Assembly: GCF_900659635.1 (NCBI RefSeq)
Contig: NZ_CAACVB010000013.1
Location: 1 to 64,000, forward strand
From: Actinomadura roseirufa
Lineage (GTDB): Bacteria; Actinomycetota; Actinomycetes; Streptosporangiales; Streptosporangiaceae
Length of the DNA stretch: 64,000 nt
Direction of reading: 5' to 3'
Position 1 is the first letter of the stretch. Each line of letters starts with the position of its first letter. The position numbers and the translations under genes were made by a program. Of this stretch, positions 8,437 to 17,544 are shown piece after piece. The notes under the pieces were generated by a model. That model made no database searches. It was given only the letters and a program-made list of their open reading frames with translations, and had not been told where the DNA came from.

Positions 8437-9795
8437 ATGCCGACACTGATGAGGCGAGGGGCGGTGGCCACGGCCGTCGCCCTCGTGACGGCGCTCGCCG
8501 CCGCGTGCGCCCCGGGCTCGTCGAACGACAAGCCCGAGAGCAAGGCGCCCGCGGCGGTCAGCACCGACGTCGCCAAGGCCGGGAACGTGACGCTCACCGT
8601 CTGGGACCAGGAGGTCCAGGGCGGCCTGAAGGAGCAGATCGAGAAGCTGAACGCCCAGTTCCAGGCCAAGTACCCGAACGTGAAGATCAACCGGGTGTCG
8701 CGTTCGTTCAGCGACCTGCAGAAGACGCTGCGGCTGGCCCTGTCGGGCAGCAACCCGCCCGACGTCGTGGAGGCCAACCAGGGCTACGCGTCCATGGCGC
8801 AGTTCGTCAAGGCCGGGATGCTGCTGCCGATGGACTCCTACGACCAGGTCTACGGGTGGAAGAAGCGCTACCCCAAGGGCCTGCTCGACCTGAACAGCGT
8901 CACCCCCGACGGGAAGCTGATCGGCTCGGGCAACCTGTACGGGGTGTCCCTGAACGGTGAGATCGTCGGGCTGTACTACAACAAGGAGAAGCTCGCGAAG
9001 CTGGGCGTCCAGCCGCCGAAGACGTGGGCCGAGTTCGAGCAGGCCCTCGCCACGGCCAAGGGCAAGAACGAGGTACCGATCGCGTTCGGCAACCTGGAGA
9101 AGCTGCCCGCGATGCAGCTCTACGGCATCCTCCAGGACGGTCTCACCGACAAGGAGGCCGTCCGCAAGCTCGTGTTCGGCAGCGGCGGATCCTGGACGGA
9201 CGCCCCGAACGTCCAGGCGGCGCAGAAGCTCGCCGACTGGGCCAAGAAGGGCTACTTCACCAAGGACTCCAACTCGATCAAGTGGGACGACACCCCGGTG
9301 AACTTCGCCAAGGGGCAGGGCGTGTTCATGTTCGGCGGCACCTGGTGGGCGCCCGACCTGAACGACCGGATGAAGGAGAAGGTCGGCTTCATCCTGCCGC
9401 CCGCCGCGCAGGCGGGGGCGCCGGCGGCGACCATGGGCGGGGAGAGCCTGCCCTGGTCGATCACCGCCAAGTCCAAGCACGCCGACGTGGCCGCCGCCTA
9501 CATCAACTTCATCACCTCGCCCGCGGCGATGGACGTCGCGGTCGAGACCGGCAGCCTCCCGGTGCTGGCCGCCCCGAGCAAGCAGCCCGAGGCGGCGCTG
9601 ATGAAGGAGGTGTCGGCGGCATGGGCGGAGCTCAGCAAGAACGACGGCACCACGCCCTACATCGACTACACCTCGCCCACGTTCACCGACGGGTTCGGCG
9701 GCCCGCTCCAGGAGCTCGTCGCCGGCAAGAAGTCGGCCGAACAGGTCATGAAGGCGGCGCAGGACGACTACTCCGCCTTCCAGAAGAAGAAGTAG
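8437..9795 (+). CDS. ABC transporter sugar-binding lipoprotein
   Basis: The 452-residue protein has a lipoprotein signal (RR near residue 6-7, hydrophobic core, lipobox LAAAC with Cys24), then a family 1 extracellular solute-binding fold of the maltose/multiple-sugar type (for example TVWDQEVQGGLKEQIEKL near the start and the GVSLNGEIVGLYYNKEKL hinge). It would capture a mono- or oligosaccharide outside the membrane and deliver it to the two permeases that follow. No ATPase gene is in this operon; actinomycetes commonly use a shared MsiK-type ATPase encoded elsewhere. An AAGGAG ribosome site lies just upstream. Confidence 0.9.
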   Translation: MPTLMRRGAVATAVALVTALAAACAPGSSNDKPESKAPAAVSTDVAKAGNVTLTVWDQEVQGGLKEQIEKLNAQFQAKYPNVKINRVSRSFSDLQKTLRLALSGSNPPDVVEANQGYASMAQFVKAGMLLPMDSYDQVYGWKKRYPKGLLDLNSVTPDGKLIGSGNLYGVSLNGEIVGLYYNKEKLAKLGVQPPKTWAEFEQALATAKGKNEVPIAFGNLEKLPAMQLYGILQDGLTDKEAVRKLVFGSGGSWTDAPNVQAAQKLADWAKKGYFTKDSNSIKWDDTPVNFAKGQGVFMFGGTWWAPDLNDRMKEKVGFILPPAAQAGAPAATMGGESLPWSITAKSKHADVAAAYINFITSPAAMDVAVETGSLPVLAAPSKQPEAALMKEVSAAWAELSKNDGTTPYIDYTSPTFTDGFGGPLQELVAGKKSAEQVMKAAQDDYSAFQKKK

Positions 9796-9805
9796 CCGAT
9801 CAGCT

Positions 9806-9849
9806 CCCGCCGCCGGCCGCGCTCGGTCCGCCGCGCGGCCGGCGGCGGG
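9806..9849 (+). terminator. strong hairpin after the binding-protein gene
   Basis: A 17-bp perfect GC stem (arms 9806-9822 and 9833-9849) closes a 10-base loop between the binding-protein and permease genes. Hairpins at this place in ABC operons commonly stabilise the 5' mRNA or partly terminate, so that far more binding protein than permease is made. Confidence 0.6.
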
Positions 9850-9886
9850 ACACGGGCTGACGACCGCAGAGCAAGGGAGCCCGCAC

Positions 9887-10861
9887 ATGACGACCGTCGC
9901 GCGGCGCAAGACCCCGAAGTCCGGGACCGGGTCCGCCGGCCCGGGCGCCGTCCGGCGCCCGGGGCGCGCTGAGGTGACCAGATCGCCGGGAGAGCCCCGC
10001 CGGCTGGGCTGGCTGTACGTCCTGCCGGCCCTCCTGGTGTACGGGGGGTTCCTGCTGTGGCCGCTGGTGCGCGGGGCGCAGTTCTCCCTGTACGACTGGG
10101 ACGGCCTTGGCACGGCGGAGTGGGCGGGCCTCTCCAACTACACCGGCATCTGGACGGACCCGGCGCTGCGCGGCGCCTTCGGCCATCTGCTGATCCTCGT
10201 GGTGTTCTACGCCGTCCTGCCGTGCTGCATCGCGTTCGTGCTGGTCGCCGTCATGTCCCGGACGAAGATCCGCGGTCTCGTGTTCTTCCGGACCGTCCTG
10301 TTCCTGCCGCAGGTCGTCGCGATGGTCGCGGTGGCCGTGGCCTGGCAGTGGGTCTACTCCGCCGACGGCCCCGTCAACACCGTCCTCGGATGGCTCCACG
10401 ACCTCGGCCTCCCCGACTGGCGCCGCGGCTGGCTGGGCGACTTCACCTTCGCGCTGCCCGCCGTCGGGCTCGTCGGGACCTGGGTCGGGATCGGCCTGGC
10501 GCTGGTGCTGTTCCTGGCCGGCGTGCAGAAGATCCCGCGAGAGCTGTACGAGGCCGCGCGCATCGACGGAGCCGGTCCCGTCCGCGAGTTCTTCGCCGTC
10601 ACCCTGCCGGGGCTGCGGCGCGAGCTGGCGGTCGCGCTGACCCTCACGACGATCATGGCGATCCGCAACTTCGACCTCATCTACATGGCCACCGCGGGCG
10701 GCCCGGGCAACTCCACCAAGGTGCCCGCCTACGAGGTCTACAACCGCACGTTCAACACCGGCGAGGTCGGGCTCGGCTGCGCCATCGGCATCACGCTGGC
10801 GGTGCTGGCGTTCGCCGCGACGGCGGGCATCGGCCGCCTGGTGGAAGGGAAGGGCGCATGA
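9887..10861 (+). CDS. ABC sugar transporter permease, MalF type
   Basis: The 324-residue integral membrane protein has a basic cytoplasmic N-terminus (about 40 residues) and about six membrane segments. The EAA loop that contacts the ATPase is visible as ELYEAARIDGAGPVREFFAVTLPGL (key residues E-A-A-x3-G near 220-232). It pairs with the next gene product to form the channel for the sugar bound by the 8437-9795 lipoprotein. Its last bases overlap the start of the second permease (ATGA), as expected for equimolar subunits. Confidence 0.9.
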   Translation: MTTVARRKTPKSGTGSAGPGAVRRPGRAEVTRSPGEPRRLGWLYVLPALLVYGGFLLWPLVRGAQFSLYDWDGLGTAEWAGLSNYTGIWTDPALRGAFGHLLILVVFYAVLPCCIAFVLVAVMSRTKIRGLVFFRTVLFLPQVVAMVAVAVAWQWVYSADGPVNTVLGWLHDLGLPDWRRGWLGDFTFALPAVGLVGTWVGIGLALVLFLAGVQKIPRELYEAARIDGAGPVREFFAVTLPGLRRELAVALTLTTIMAIRNFDLIYMATAGGPGNSTKVPAYEVYNRTFNTGEVGLGCAIGITLAVLAFAATAGIGRLVEGKGA

Positions 10862-11649
10862 GCACGCGGGGGGAACGGCTCGTCAACCACGCGGTCCTGG
10901 CCGTCTTCGCGGTCATCGCCGTGTTCCCGATGATCGGGATCGTGACGCAGGCGCTGCGGCTGCCCGGCCTGGACTTCTCGACCTTCGGCACGGCGTGGCG
11001 CGAGGGCCACTTCGCCACCTACCTGCGCAACAGCGTCATCGTCACCTCGATCACCGTCGTCGTCTCGGCGACGCTGTCGATCATGGCCGGGTACGCGCTC
11101 GGCACCATGCGCTTCCGCGGCGCCACCGCCGTGTTCCTGCTGTTCCTGGCCGGGCTGACCATCCCGACCGAGACCATCGTCGTGCCGCTCTACTTCGACC
11201 TGCGCTCGATGGGGCTGGACAACACCTACGCGGGGCTGATCCTGCCGCAGGTGGCGATGTCGGTGGCGTTCGGCACGTTCTGGATGCGGGCCTACTTCCG
11301 CAGCGTCCCGCGCTCCCTGCTGGAGGCGGCCCGGATCGACGGCGCGTCGAGCTGGACGACGCTGTGGCGGGTGCTGGTGCCGATCGGCCGCCCGGCCATC
11401 CTCACCATGCTCCTGCTCACCACCATGTGGACCTGGAACGAGTTCCTGCTCCCCCTGGTCATCATCAACTCGGACGAGGCGCTGCGCACCGCGCCGCTCG
11501 GCCTGTCCTTCTTCCAGGGTTCGCACAAGACCGACTATCCGCTGCTCATGGCCGGTGCGCTGATCATCGCCGCGCCCGTCGTGATCGTCTATGTCTTCCT
11601 GCAACGGCAGTTCATCGCAGGAATGCTCTCGGGGGCCATCAAGGAGTAG
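10858..11649 (+). CDS. ABC sugar transporter permease, MalG type
   Basis: The 263-residue protein has about six membrane segments and the EAA loop SLLEAARIDGASSWTTLWRV, with the MalG-type ending in which the last helix is followed by a short basic tail (RQFIAGMLSGAIKE). It is the second channel subunit. It begins inside the stop of the MalF-type gene and is followed 52 bases later by the secreted PIG-L deacetylase, which suggests that the deacetylase acts on the same substrate before or during uptake. Confidence 0.9.
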   Translation: MSTRGERLVNHAVLAVFAVIAVFPMIGIVTQALRLPGLDFSTFGTAWREGHFATYLRNSVIVTSITVVVSATLSIMAGYALGTMRFRGATAVFLLFLAGLTIPTETIVVPLYFDLRSMGLDNTYAGLILPQVAMSVAFGTFWMRAYFRSVPRSLLEAARIDGASSWTTLWRVLVPIGRPAILTMLLLTTMWTWNEFLLPLVIINSDEALRTAPLGLSFFQGSHKTDYPLLMAGALIIAAPVVIVYVFLQRQFIAGMLSGAIKE

Positions 11650-11701
11650 GGCGTCCGGGGCCGCGCGCGGTCCCGGACGCAGGGAACGAACAGGAGAGTT
11701 C

Positions 11702-14410
11702 ATGCGAAGACTCGCCCTACCCGCCGTCCTGTCGGCCGCGCTCGCGGCCCTCGCCCTGGCCGGTCCGCCGGCCTCGGCGCAGGCGGCATCCCCGTCCGGG
11801 CGCGGCGGGCCGTCCGACCGCGGCGGCCTGGACGTGCTGTTCGTCGGGGCGCACCCCGACGACGAGGCGGGCACACTGTCGACCCTCGGCCAGTGGAACG
11901 AGTACGCCACCGGCAAGTCCGGCGGCGTCCGGACCGGGGTCCTCACCGTCACCCGCGGCGAGGGCGGCGGGAACGCCGCCGGCAACGAGGAGGGCCCGCC
12001 GCTCGGCCTGCTCCGCGAGAACGAGGAGCGCCGCGCCGTCGGCAAGGCCGGCGTCACCGACGTCCACTACCTGGACAAGGTCGACTTCTACTACACGGTG
12101 AGCGCCCCGCTCACCAGCGCCACCTGGGACCACGACGCGACGCTGGAGAAGGTCGTCCGGCTCGTCCGCGAGACGCGGCCCAAGGTGATCGTCACCATGG
12201 AGCCCGCGCCGGTGCCCGGCCAGCACGGCAACCACCAGCAGGCGGCGCGGCTGGCGACCGAGGCGTACTTCGCCGCCGCCGACCCGGCGGCCTACCCGGG
12301 CCAGCTCCGCGGCAAGGAGCGGCTGGACGCCTGGGCGCCCGGACGGCTCTTCCAGACCGGCGGGGCGTCCGGCCCGGCGGGGGCGGCGTGCGCGACCGAC
12401 CTGACCCCGGCCGGCCAGGGCGCGCTCGCCTACGGCGTGTGGGGAGGCCGCGCGTCCGCGCGCAACGGCGGCAAGACCTGGGCGCAGGTCGAGCGCGAGG
12501 CGCAGCGCACCTACGTCAGCCAGGGCTGGGGAGGGTTCCCCGACGTCCCCGCGGACCCGGCGAAGGTCGGCTGCGACTACTTCACGCAGATCCACAGCCG
12601 CGTGCCGTTCACCCTGGGCAACACCGACCCGACGGCCCCGCTGGAGGGCGCGGTGCAGCCCGCCAAGGGCGGCCTCCCGTTCGGCACGCAGTTCTCCCTC
12701 ACCACCGACTCGTTCGGCGTCACTCCCGGTCGTGCGTTCAAGGTCACGGCCCACGCCTCCTCCCCGCGGACACTCTCCGGGGCGCGCGCGACGCTCGCCG
12801 TGCCCACCGGTTGGAACGTGACAGGAAGCGGTGACCTGGGCAAGGTCCGCGACGACGACCGCACCGCGACGTTCACCGTCACGCCCCCGGCTGGCGCCGC
12901 GCTCGGCCGCGCCCGGATCTCGGCGACCCTCGCCTCCGGCAAGGCCACCGGCCAGACCGCGACGCTCGTCGAGGTCCGCCCGGCCGTCACCGGCGCGCAG
13001 GAGCCGCTGCCCCGCGTGGCGGACTTCGACGCCTGGGCCGCCAAGAACGACGTCCAGGCCCTCACCGGCCGGATGAAGCGGGTGCTGACCCTGGCCTCCG
13101 GCAAGTCCCGCAAGGTCCGGGTGGACCTGGCCAACACCACCGCGTCCGCCCAGTCGGGCACGGTCAAGCTGGACCTGCCCGCCGGCTTCGCGGCCGACGC
13201 GGCGTCCAAGCCGTACACGCTCGCCGCCGGGGCGAAGGGCTCGGCGACGTTCACCGTCACCAACACCGACGCCTCGCTGCCCACCTCCAACCAGGGCGGC
13301 ACGGGCGGCGACTACGACCTGACCATCACCACGACCTCCGCCTCGGGCGCGCCGGACGTCCAGAAGGGCGCCCTGGAGCTCGTCCCGGCGGCCGAGCTGC
13401 CCAAGGCCACGAGCGCCCCGGCCGTGGACGGCAAGGAGACGCCCGGCGAGTACCCCGGACCCGAGCTGAACCTGTCCCGCCTCTGGGAGGGGACGGCCTG
13501 CGACTCGGCCGCCGACTGCTCGGCCACCGGCAAGGTCACCTGGACCGACGACGCGCTCCACGTGCTCGTCAAGGTCCGCGACGACAAGCAGGGCACCGTC
13601 CTCGGCGCCGACGACTGCAAGCGGCACTGGCGCAGCGACTCGGTGGAGATCGGGATCGACCCGCGCGGCGACTCCGAGAACACCTCCACCACGTTCAAGA
13701 CCGGAATCTTCCCCCAGATGTCGGACGGCAAGCCCTGCTTCGAACGGGACGCCGACGCCCACCAGGGCGGCGCGGAGACCGCGCCCGGCATGCAGGTCGC
13801 CTCGTCGGTGACCAGCCCCTACGACGGCTACGTCATCGAGGCGAAGATCCCGTTCAAGGCGCTGCCGACCGCCGTCGACCCGGCGCGGATGGGCCTGAAC
13901 ATCTTCGTCTACGACTCCGACACCCAGGACAAGACCGGCCAGACCCGCATCGGGTGGTCCACCTGGGGCGGCGTGCAGGGCGACCCGTACCGGTGGGGCC
14001 TGACCACCCTTCCCGGTCACACCCCGCCGTCCGGCCTGCCGACCACCCCGCCGGCCCCGGTGATGCCCACCGACGCCGCGGCCTCGGTCAACTCGCCGGA
14101 GTCCATCGTCCAGGCGGTGCGCACCGGCGTGCCGCTGGCCGCCGGACCCGCCGCCCCGCGCGATGACAGCGCCACCGTCAGCGGCGCGCCCGTCGTCTCC
14201 GGCGGCTCGGTCACCTTCACGCTGAAGGCGACCGGACCGGGCACCGCGTACGTCCACGTCTGGGACGGCAAGGTCCTCGGCACCACCAAGGTCGAGGTTC
14301 AGCGGTCCGGGACCCAGAAGGTGACCGTCCAGGGCGCCAGCGGCCTGCTCACCCTCGCCTTCGCCGCCAAGAAGGGAGGCACCGCGAGCACCGTCGTGCA
14401 GCTGGATTAA
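11702..14410 (+). CDS. secreted multidomain PIG-L deacetylase with carbohydrate-binding modules
   Basis: The 902-residue protein has a signal peptide (about 1-28), then a LmbE/PIG-L zinc deacetylase domain (about 38-300) with the metal motif AHPDDE (about 50-55) and the distal HGNHQ (His ligand). A beta-sandwich of the NEW3/alpha-galactosidase-associated type follows (about 345-550, two similar units), then a CBM9-like sugar-binding domain (about 565-765) and a C-terminal beta domain. PIG-L enzymes remove N-acetyl groups from N-acetylglucosamine derivatives. At about 900 residues it is far longer than the 230-300 of single-domain members. Export plus binding modules and operon position suggest deacetylation of an extracellular amino-sugar polymer or glycoside. 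ATG 11702 follows GGAGAG. Confidence 0.85.
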   Translation: MRRLALPAVLSAALAALALAGPPASAQAASPSGRGGPSDRGGLDVLFVGAHPDDEAGTLSTLGQWNEYATGKSGGVRTGVLTVTRGEGGGNAAGNEEGPPLGLLRENEERRAVGKAGVTDVHYLDKVDFYYTVSAPLTSATWDHDATLEKVVRLVRETRPKVIVTMEPAPVPGQHGNHQQAARLATEAYFAAADPAAYPGQLRGKERLDAWAPGRLFQTGGASGPAGAACATDLTPAGQGALAYGVWGGRASARNGGKTWAQVEREAQRTYVSQGWGGFPDVPADPAKVGCDYFTQIHSRVPFTLGNTDPTAPLEGAVQPAKGGLPFGTQFSLTTDSFGVTPGRAFKVTAHASSPRTLSGARATLAVPTGWNVTGSGDLGKVRDDDRTATFTVTPPAGAALGRARISATLASGKATGQTATLVEVRPAVTGAQEPLPRVADFDAWAAKNDVQALTGRMKRVLTLASGKSRKVRVDLANTTASAQSGTVKLDLPAGFAADAASKPYTLAAGAKGSATFTVTNTDASLPTSNQGGTGGDYDLTITTTSASGAPDVQKGALELVPAAELPKATSAPAVDGKETPGEYPGPELNLSRLWEGTACDSAADCSATGKVTWTDDALHVLVKVRDDKQGTVLGADDCKRHWRSDSVEIGIDPRGDSENTSTTFKTGIFPQMSDGKPCFERDADAHQGGAETAPGMQVASSVTSPYDGYVIEAKIPFKALPTAVDPARMGLNIFVYDSDTQDKTGQTRIGWSTWGGVQGDPYRWGLTTLPGHTPPSGLPTTPPAPVMPTDAAASVNSPESIVQAVRTGVPLAAGPAAPRDDSATVSGAPVVSGGSVTFTLKATGPGTAYVHVWDGKVLGTTKVEVQRSGTQKVTVQGASGLLTLAFAAKKGGTASTVVQLD

Positions 14411-14465
14411 TTGCAATCCCGGCCCACGATCCTCGCCTGGCGGCTCGGACCGTGACCGTGCTTGT

Positions 14466-14545
14466 GCGAGCGCGAATCGCTTCGCGATCTGCCCGCTTGA
14501 GGCTCGCCTTCGGCTTCGCCTCAAGCGGGCAGGTAGCGCGCTCGC
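14466..14545. terminator. nested inverted repeats between convergent genes
   Basis: The 335-base gap between the convergent PIG-L and GntR genes holds a nested fold. An outer 8-bp stem (14466-14473 with 14538-14545) encloses a small hairpin (14476-14480 with 14484-14488) and a 13-bp perfect hairpin (14491-14503 with 14518-14530). It can terminate transcription from both sides. The rest of the gap shows no gene. Confidence 0.55.
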
Positions 14546-14745
14546 GTGACGGCTGAGTATGCCCGTCCGGATGCCGTCAATGCAGTCTGACCATTGGGCG
14601 GTCGACGGCCGGTTGTGGCTTAGGGGCGCAAGGCTCATCGTTCCTGGGCGGGGTGGGTGAGGATCTCCTCAAGCAGGCCGGGCGCGCTGCTTCGGGCGTG
14701 GTCAGAGGGGCCGCGGTGTTCGTCTGACGGTTGGGGGCGGGCGTG

Positions 14746-15483
14746 TTACTTGCCTACGAGGGTGTGGGAGAAGGTGTAGCGGTCGGCCCGGTAGACGTGG
14801 GTGCCGTACTCGACGGCCTCGCCCTTGTCGTCGAAGGCCGTCCTGGTCATCGTGAGCAGGGGGGTACCGCGCCGCTCGTCGAGCAGCCGGGCCTCGGCCG
14901 TCGTCGCGCCGCGCGCGCCGATCGTCTGGTGGGCGATGCGCAGGTTCACGCCCGCCGCGCGCAGCGTCTCGTACAGCCCGTGCTCCTCCAGGTGGGCGGC
15001 GGTGACGTCGATCAGACCGGCGGGCAGCAGGTTCGTCATCAGGGCCAGCGGCTCGCCGCCGGTCAGCCGCAGCCGGCGCAGCCGGAGCACCTCGGTGCCC
15101 ACGGGGACGCCGAGCCGGTCGGCCGCCTCGCCCCCGGCGGGAACCGGCCCCAGCTCCAGGACCCGCGTGCCCGGCTCCTCCCCGGCCGCCACGAGGTCGT
15201 CGTACAGGCTGGACAGCTCCAGAGGACGGCGCACCTGTGACTGGACGACCTGGGTGCCCACGCCCCGGCGGCGCACCAGCAGCCCCTTGTCGACCAGGTG
15301 CTGGATCGCCTGCCGCACGGTCGGCCGGGACAGCCGGTACCGCGCCGCCAGCTCCAGCTCGTTCTCCAGCCGCGACCCGGGCGGCAGCTCGCCCGCGCGG
15401 ATCGCGGCCTCGAGCTGCTGGGCCACCTGGAAGTAGAGCGGGACGGGACTGCCACGGTCCAGCGTCACCGCGGGTTTGTGCAC
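14746..15483 (-). CDS. iolR: GntR/UTRA-family regulator of the inositol operon
   Basis: The 245-residue protein has a GntR winged helix (about residues 12-75; SRPTVRQAIQHLVDKGLL is the recognition part) and a UTRA effector domain (about 95-240). It starts at GTG 15483 behind a GAGGAGG site and is divergent from iolG. A regulator in this place normally represses iol genes until an inositol breakdown intermediate binds it. The name is given by function and context; the iol repressors of Bacillus (DeoR type) and Corynebacterium (GntR type) differ in family, and this is of the GntR type. Confidence 0.75.
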   Translation of the reverse strand: MHKPAVTLDRGSPVPLYFQVAQQLEAAIRAGELPPGSRLENELELAARYRLSRPTVRQAIQHLVDKGLLVRRRGVGTQVVQSQVRRPLELSSLYDDLVAAGEEPGTRVLELGPVPAGGEAADRLGVPVGTEVLRLRRLRLTGGEPLALMTNLLPAGLIDVTAAHLEEHGLYETLRAAGVNLRIAHQTIGARGATTAEARLLDERRGTPLLTMTRTAFDDKGEAVEYGTHVYRADRYTFSHTLVGK

Positions 15484-15552
15484 GTCGGAGCCTCCTCGCC
15501 TCGGTCGCGGACGAGGATAACGGACTCGGTGCTACAAAGTTCTTAAGTCTGT

Positions 15553-15598
15553 ATGTCAGGACATGACCTTGACAGAATTTGGAGCGTTCCATGACACT
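15553..15598 (+). promoter_or_regulatory. predicted iol promoter with overlapping palindromic operator
   Basis: In the divergent gap, a 12-base palindrome ATGTCAGGACAT (15553-15564) lies five bases before a perfect -35 TTGACA (15569-15574). A -10-like GACACT follows at 15593-15598 after an 18-base spacer. A GAAGGGGGA ribosome site (15622-15630) serves ATG 15635. A regulator bound at the palindrome would cover the -35 element of iolG and could also affect the opposing regulator promoter. Confidence 0.5.
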
Positions 15599-15634
15599 CG
15601 AACGCATTCACCGCGGCATCCGAAGGGGGACTGC

Positions 15635-16633
15635 ATGAGGGTCGGGCTGGCCGGGGCCGGGCGGATCGGGGCCGGGCACGCGGAGACGCTGCGGGGCCTC
15701 GCCGAGGTCGAGGAGGTCGTCATCGCCGATGCCGACGCCGGGCGCGCCCGGGCGGTCGCGGGCAAGCTCGGCGCGCGCGCGGTGGACGGGGTCGGCGCGC
15801 TGCTGGCCGCGCGCCCGGACGCCGTCGTCGTCGCCACGCCGACCGCCGCGCACGCGGAACTGGTGATCCGGGCGGTGGAGGCGGAATTGCCGGTGTTCGT
15901 GGAGAAACCCGTCGCGGCCGACCTCGATGGAACGATCCAAGTTCTGTCGGCGGTCCGCGGCTCCGGGGTTCCCGTCCAGGTCGGGTTCCAGCGCCGCTTC
16001 GACCCGGGCCACGTCGCCGCGCGCGACGCGGTGCGGTCCGGGCGGCTCGGCTGGGTGCACACCGTGCGGTCCTGCACGCTGGACCCGGCGCCTCCGCCGG
16101 ACGACTACATCCCGACCTCCGGCGGGCTGTTCCGGGACTGCTCCGTCCACGACTTCGACGCCGTGCGGTTCGTCACCGGCCGCGAGGTCGCCGAGGTCAC
16201 CGCGACCGGCGCCAACCGCGGCGCGGAGGTCTTCGCCGAGTCCGGCGACATCGACACCGGCGCCGCCGTCCTCACCCTGGACGACGGCACCCTCGCGCTC
16301 GTGTCCGCGACCCGCTACAACGCGGCCGGGTACGACGTGCGGCTGGAGGTTCTCGGCTCGCGGGACGGGGTCGTCGCCGGGCTGGACGACCGCACTCCGC
16401 TGTCGTCCGCCGCCGCCGGGTTCGGCCCGGCGGGACCGCCGCACACGGGGTTCCTGGAGCGGTTCGCCGACGCCTACGCCGCCGAGCTGTGCGCCTTCGT
16501 CGGCGTGGTGGCCGGGCGCACCCCCAACCCCTGCCCGCCCGAGGAGAGCCTGGAGGCGTTCTACGTGGCCGAGGCGTGCGAGATCTCCCGGCGCGAGCGC
16601 CGCACCGTCACGATCGAGGAGGTGCGCCGATGA
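15635..16633 (+). CDS. iolG: inositol 2-dehydrogenase
   Basis: The 332-residue Gfo/Idh/MocA protein has the N-terminal dinucleotide fold (GLAGAGRIGAGHA) and the EKP motif (VEKPVA, about residue 90) that is typical of the family; the catalytic Asp/His pair is in SVHDFD (about 170). It oxidises myo-inositol to scyllo-inosose with NAD, the first step of inositol catabolism. It is the first gene of a six-gene operon in which every junction overlaps. The assignment to inositol and not another polyol rests on its neighbours iolE, iolC, iolB and iolD. Confidence 0.85.
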   Translation: MRVGLAGAGRIGAGHAETLRGLAEVEEVVIADADAGRARAVAGKLGARAVDGVGALLAARPDAVVVATPTAAHAELVIRAVEAELPVFVEKPVAADLDGTIQVLSAVRGSGVPVQVGFQRRFDPGHVAARDAVRSGRLGWVHTVRSCTLDPAPPPDDYIPTSGGLFRDCSVHDFDAVRFVTGREVAEVTATGANRGAEVFAESGDIDTGAAVLTLDDGTLALVSATRYNAAGYDVRLEVLGSRDGVVAGLDDRTPLSSAAAGFGPAGPPHTGFLERFADAYAAELCAFVGVVAGRTPNPCPPEESLEAFYVAEACEISRRERRTVTIEEVRR

Positions 16634-17544
16634 CGCCCGCGGCCCCCGCCGTCCCCGCGCCGCGGATCGCCGCCGCGCCGATCTCCTGGGGGGTCTGCGA
16701 GGTGCCCGGCTGGGGCCATCAGATGGCCGCGGCCCGGGTGCTCGCGGAGATGCGCGAGCTCGGCGTCGCCGCGACCGAGTTCGGCCCGGACGGGTTCCTG
16801 CCCGCCGGGCCCGCCGAGCGGTCCGCGCTCCTCGGGGCCTACGGGCTCCGGCCGGTGGGCGGGTTCGTCCCGCTCGTCCTGCACGACCCCGGACGCGACC
16901 CGATCCCCGACCTCGAACGGGCGCTCGACTCGTTCGGCGACCCCGGCGCGACGGTCGTGCTGGCCGCCGCGACGGGCCTGGACGGCTACGACGGGCGGCC
17001 CGACCTGGACGCGGAGAACTGGGCGGCGCTGCTGCGCAACCTCGGCCGCGCCGCCGCCCGCGCCGAGGCCCGCGGCCACCGTGCCACCCTGCACCCGCAC
17101 GTCGGCACGGTCGTCGAGCGGAGCGCGGAGGTCGACCGGGTCCTGGACGGCTCGGACGTCCCGCTGTGCCTGGACACCGGGCACCTGCTCATCGGCGGCA
17201 CCGACCCGCTCGCGCTGGCGCGGTCGGCCGCGGACCGGATCGCCCACGTCCACCTCAAGGACGTCGACGCCGCGCTCGCCGCGAAGGTGCGCGCCGGGGA
17301 GACCACCTACACCGCCGCCGTCCGGGACGGCGTCTACCGGCCGCTCGGGCGGGGCGACGTCGACGTCGCCGGGATCGTCGGCGCGCTCGAAGGCGCGGGC
17401 TACGGTGGCTGGTACGTCCTGGAGCAGGACACGGTGCTCACGGACGAGCCCGCGCCGGGCGCGGGGCCGTGCGCCGGGGTCCGCGAAAGCCTGGCGTTCC
17501 TGGCCGCCCTGGGCGGAGGTCCGGGGGAGGAAGGCGCGCCATGA
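16630..17544 (+). CDS. iolE: myo-inosose-2 dehydratase
   Basis: The 304-residue TIM-barrel protein of the sugar phosphate isomerase/epimerase family has the opening PISWGVCEVPGWG typical of IolE and metal-ligand segments TLHPHVGT (about 153), CLDTGH (about 180) and HVHLKD (about 206). It dehydrates scyllo-inosose to 3D-(3,5/4)-trihydroxycyclohexane-1,2-dione. The start overlaps the iolG stop (ATGA) and the end overlaps iolC in the same way. Confidence 0.9.
   Translation: MTPAAPAVPAPRIAAAPISWGVCEVPGWGHQMAAARVLAEMRELGVAATEFGPDGFLPAGPAERSALLGAYGLRPVGGFVPLVLHDPGRDPIPDLERALDSFGDPGATVVLAAATGLDGYDGRPDLDAENWAALLRNLGRAAARAEARGHRATLHPHVGTVVERSAEVDRVLDGSDVPLCLDTGHLLIGGTDPLALARSAADRIAHVHLKDVDAALAAKVRAGETTYTAAVRDGVYRPLGRGDVDVAGIVGALEGAGYGGWYVLEQDTVLTDEPAPGAGPCAGVRESLAFLAALGGGPGEEGAP

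Noticed and set aside
11717-14638. 973-residue minus-strand frame opposite the PIG-L gene
   Set aside because: No recognisable motif and a composition typical of antisense frames. The plus strand has a signal peptide and the AHPDDE motif.
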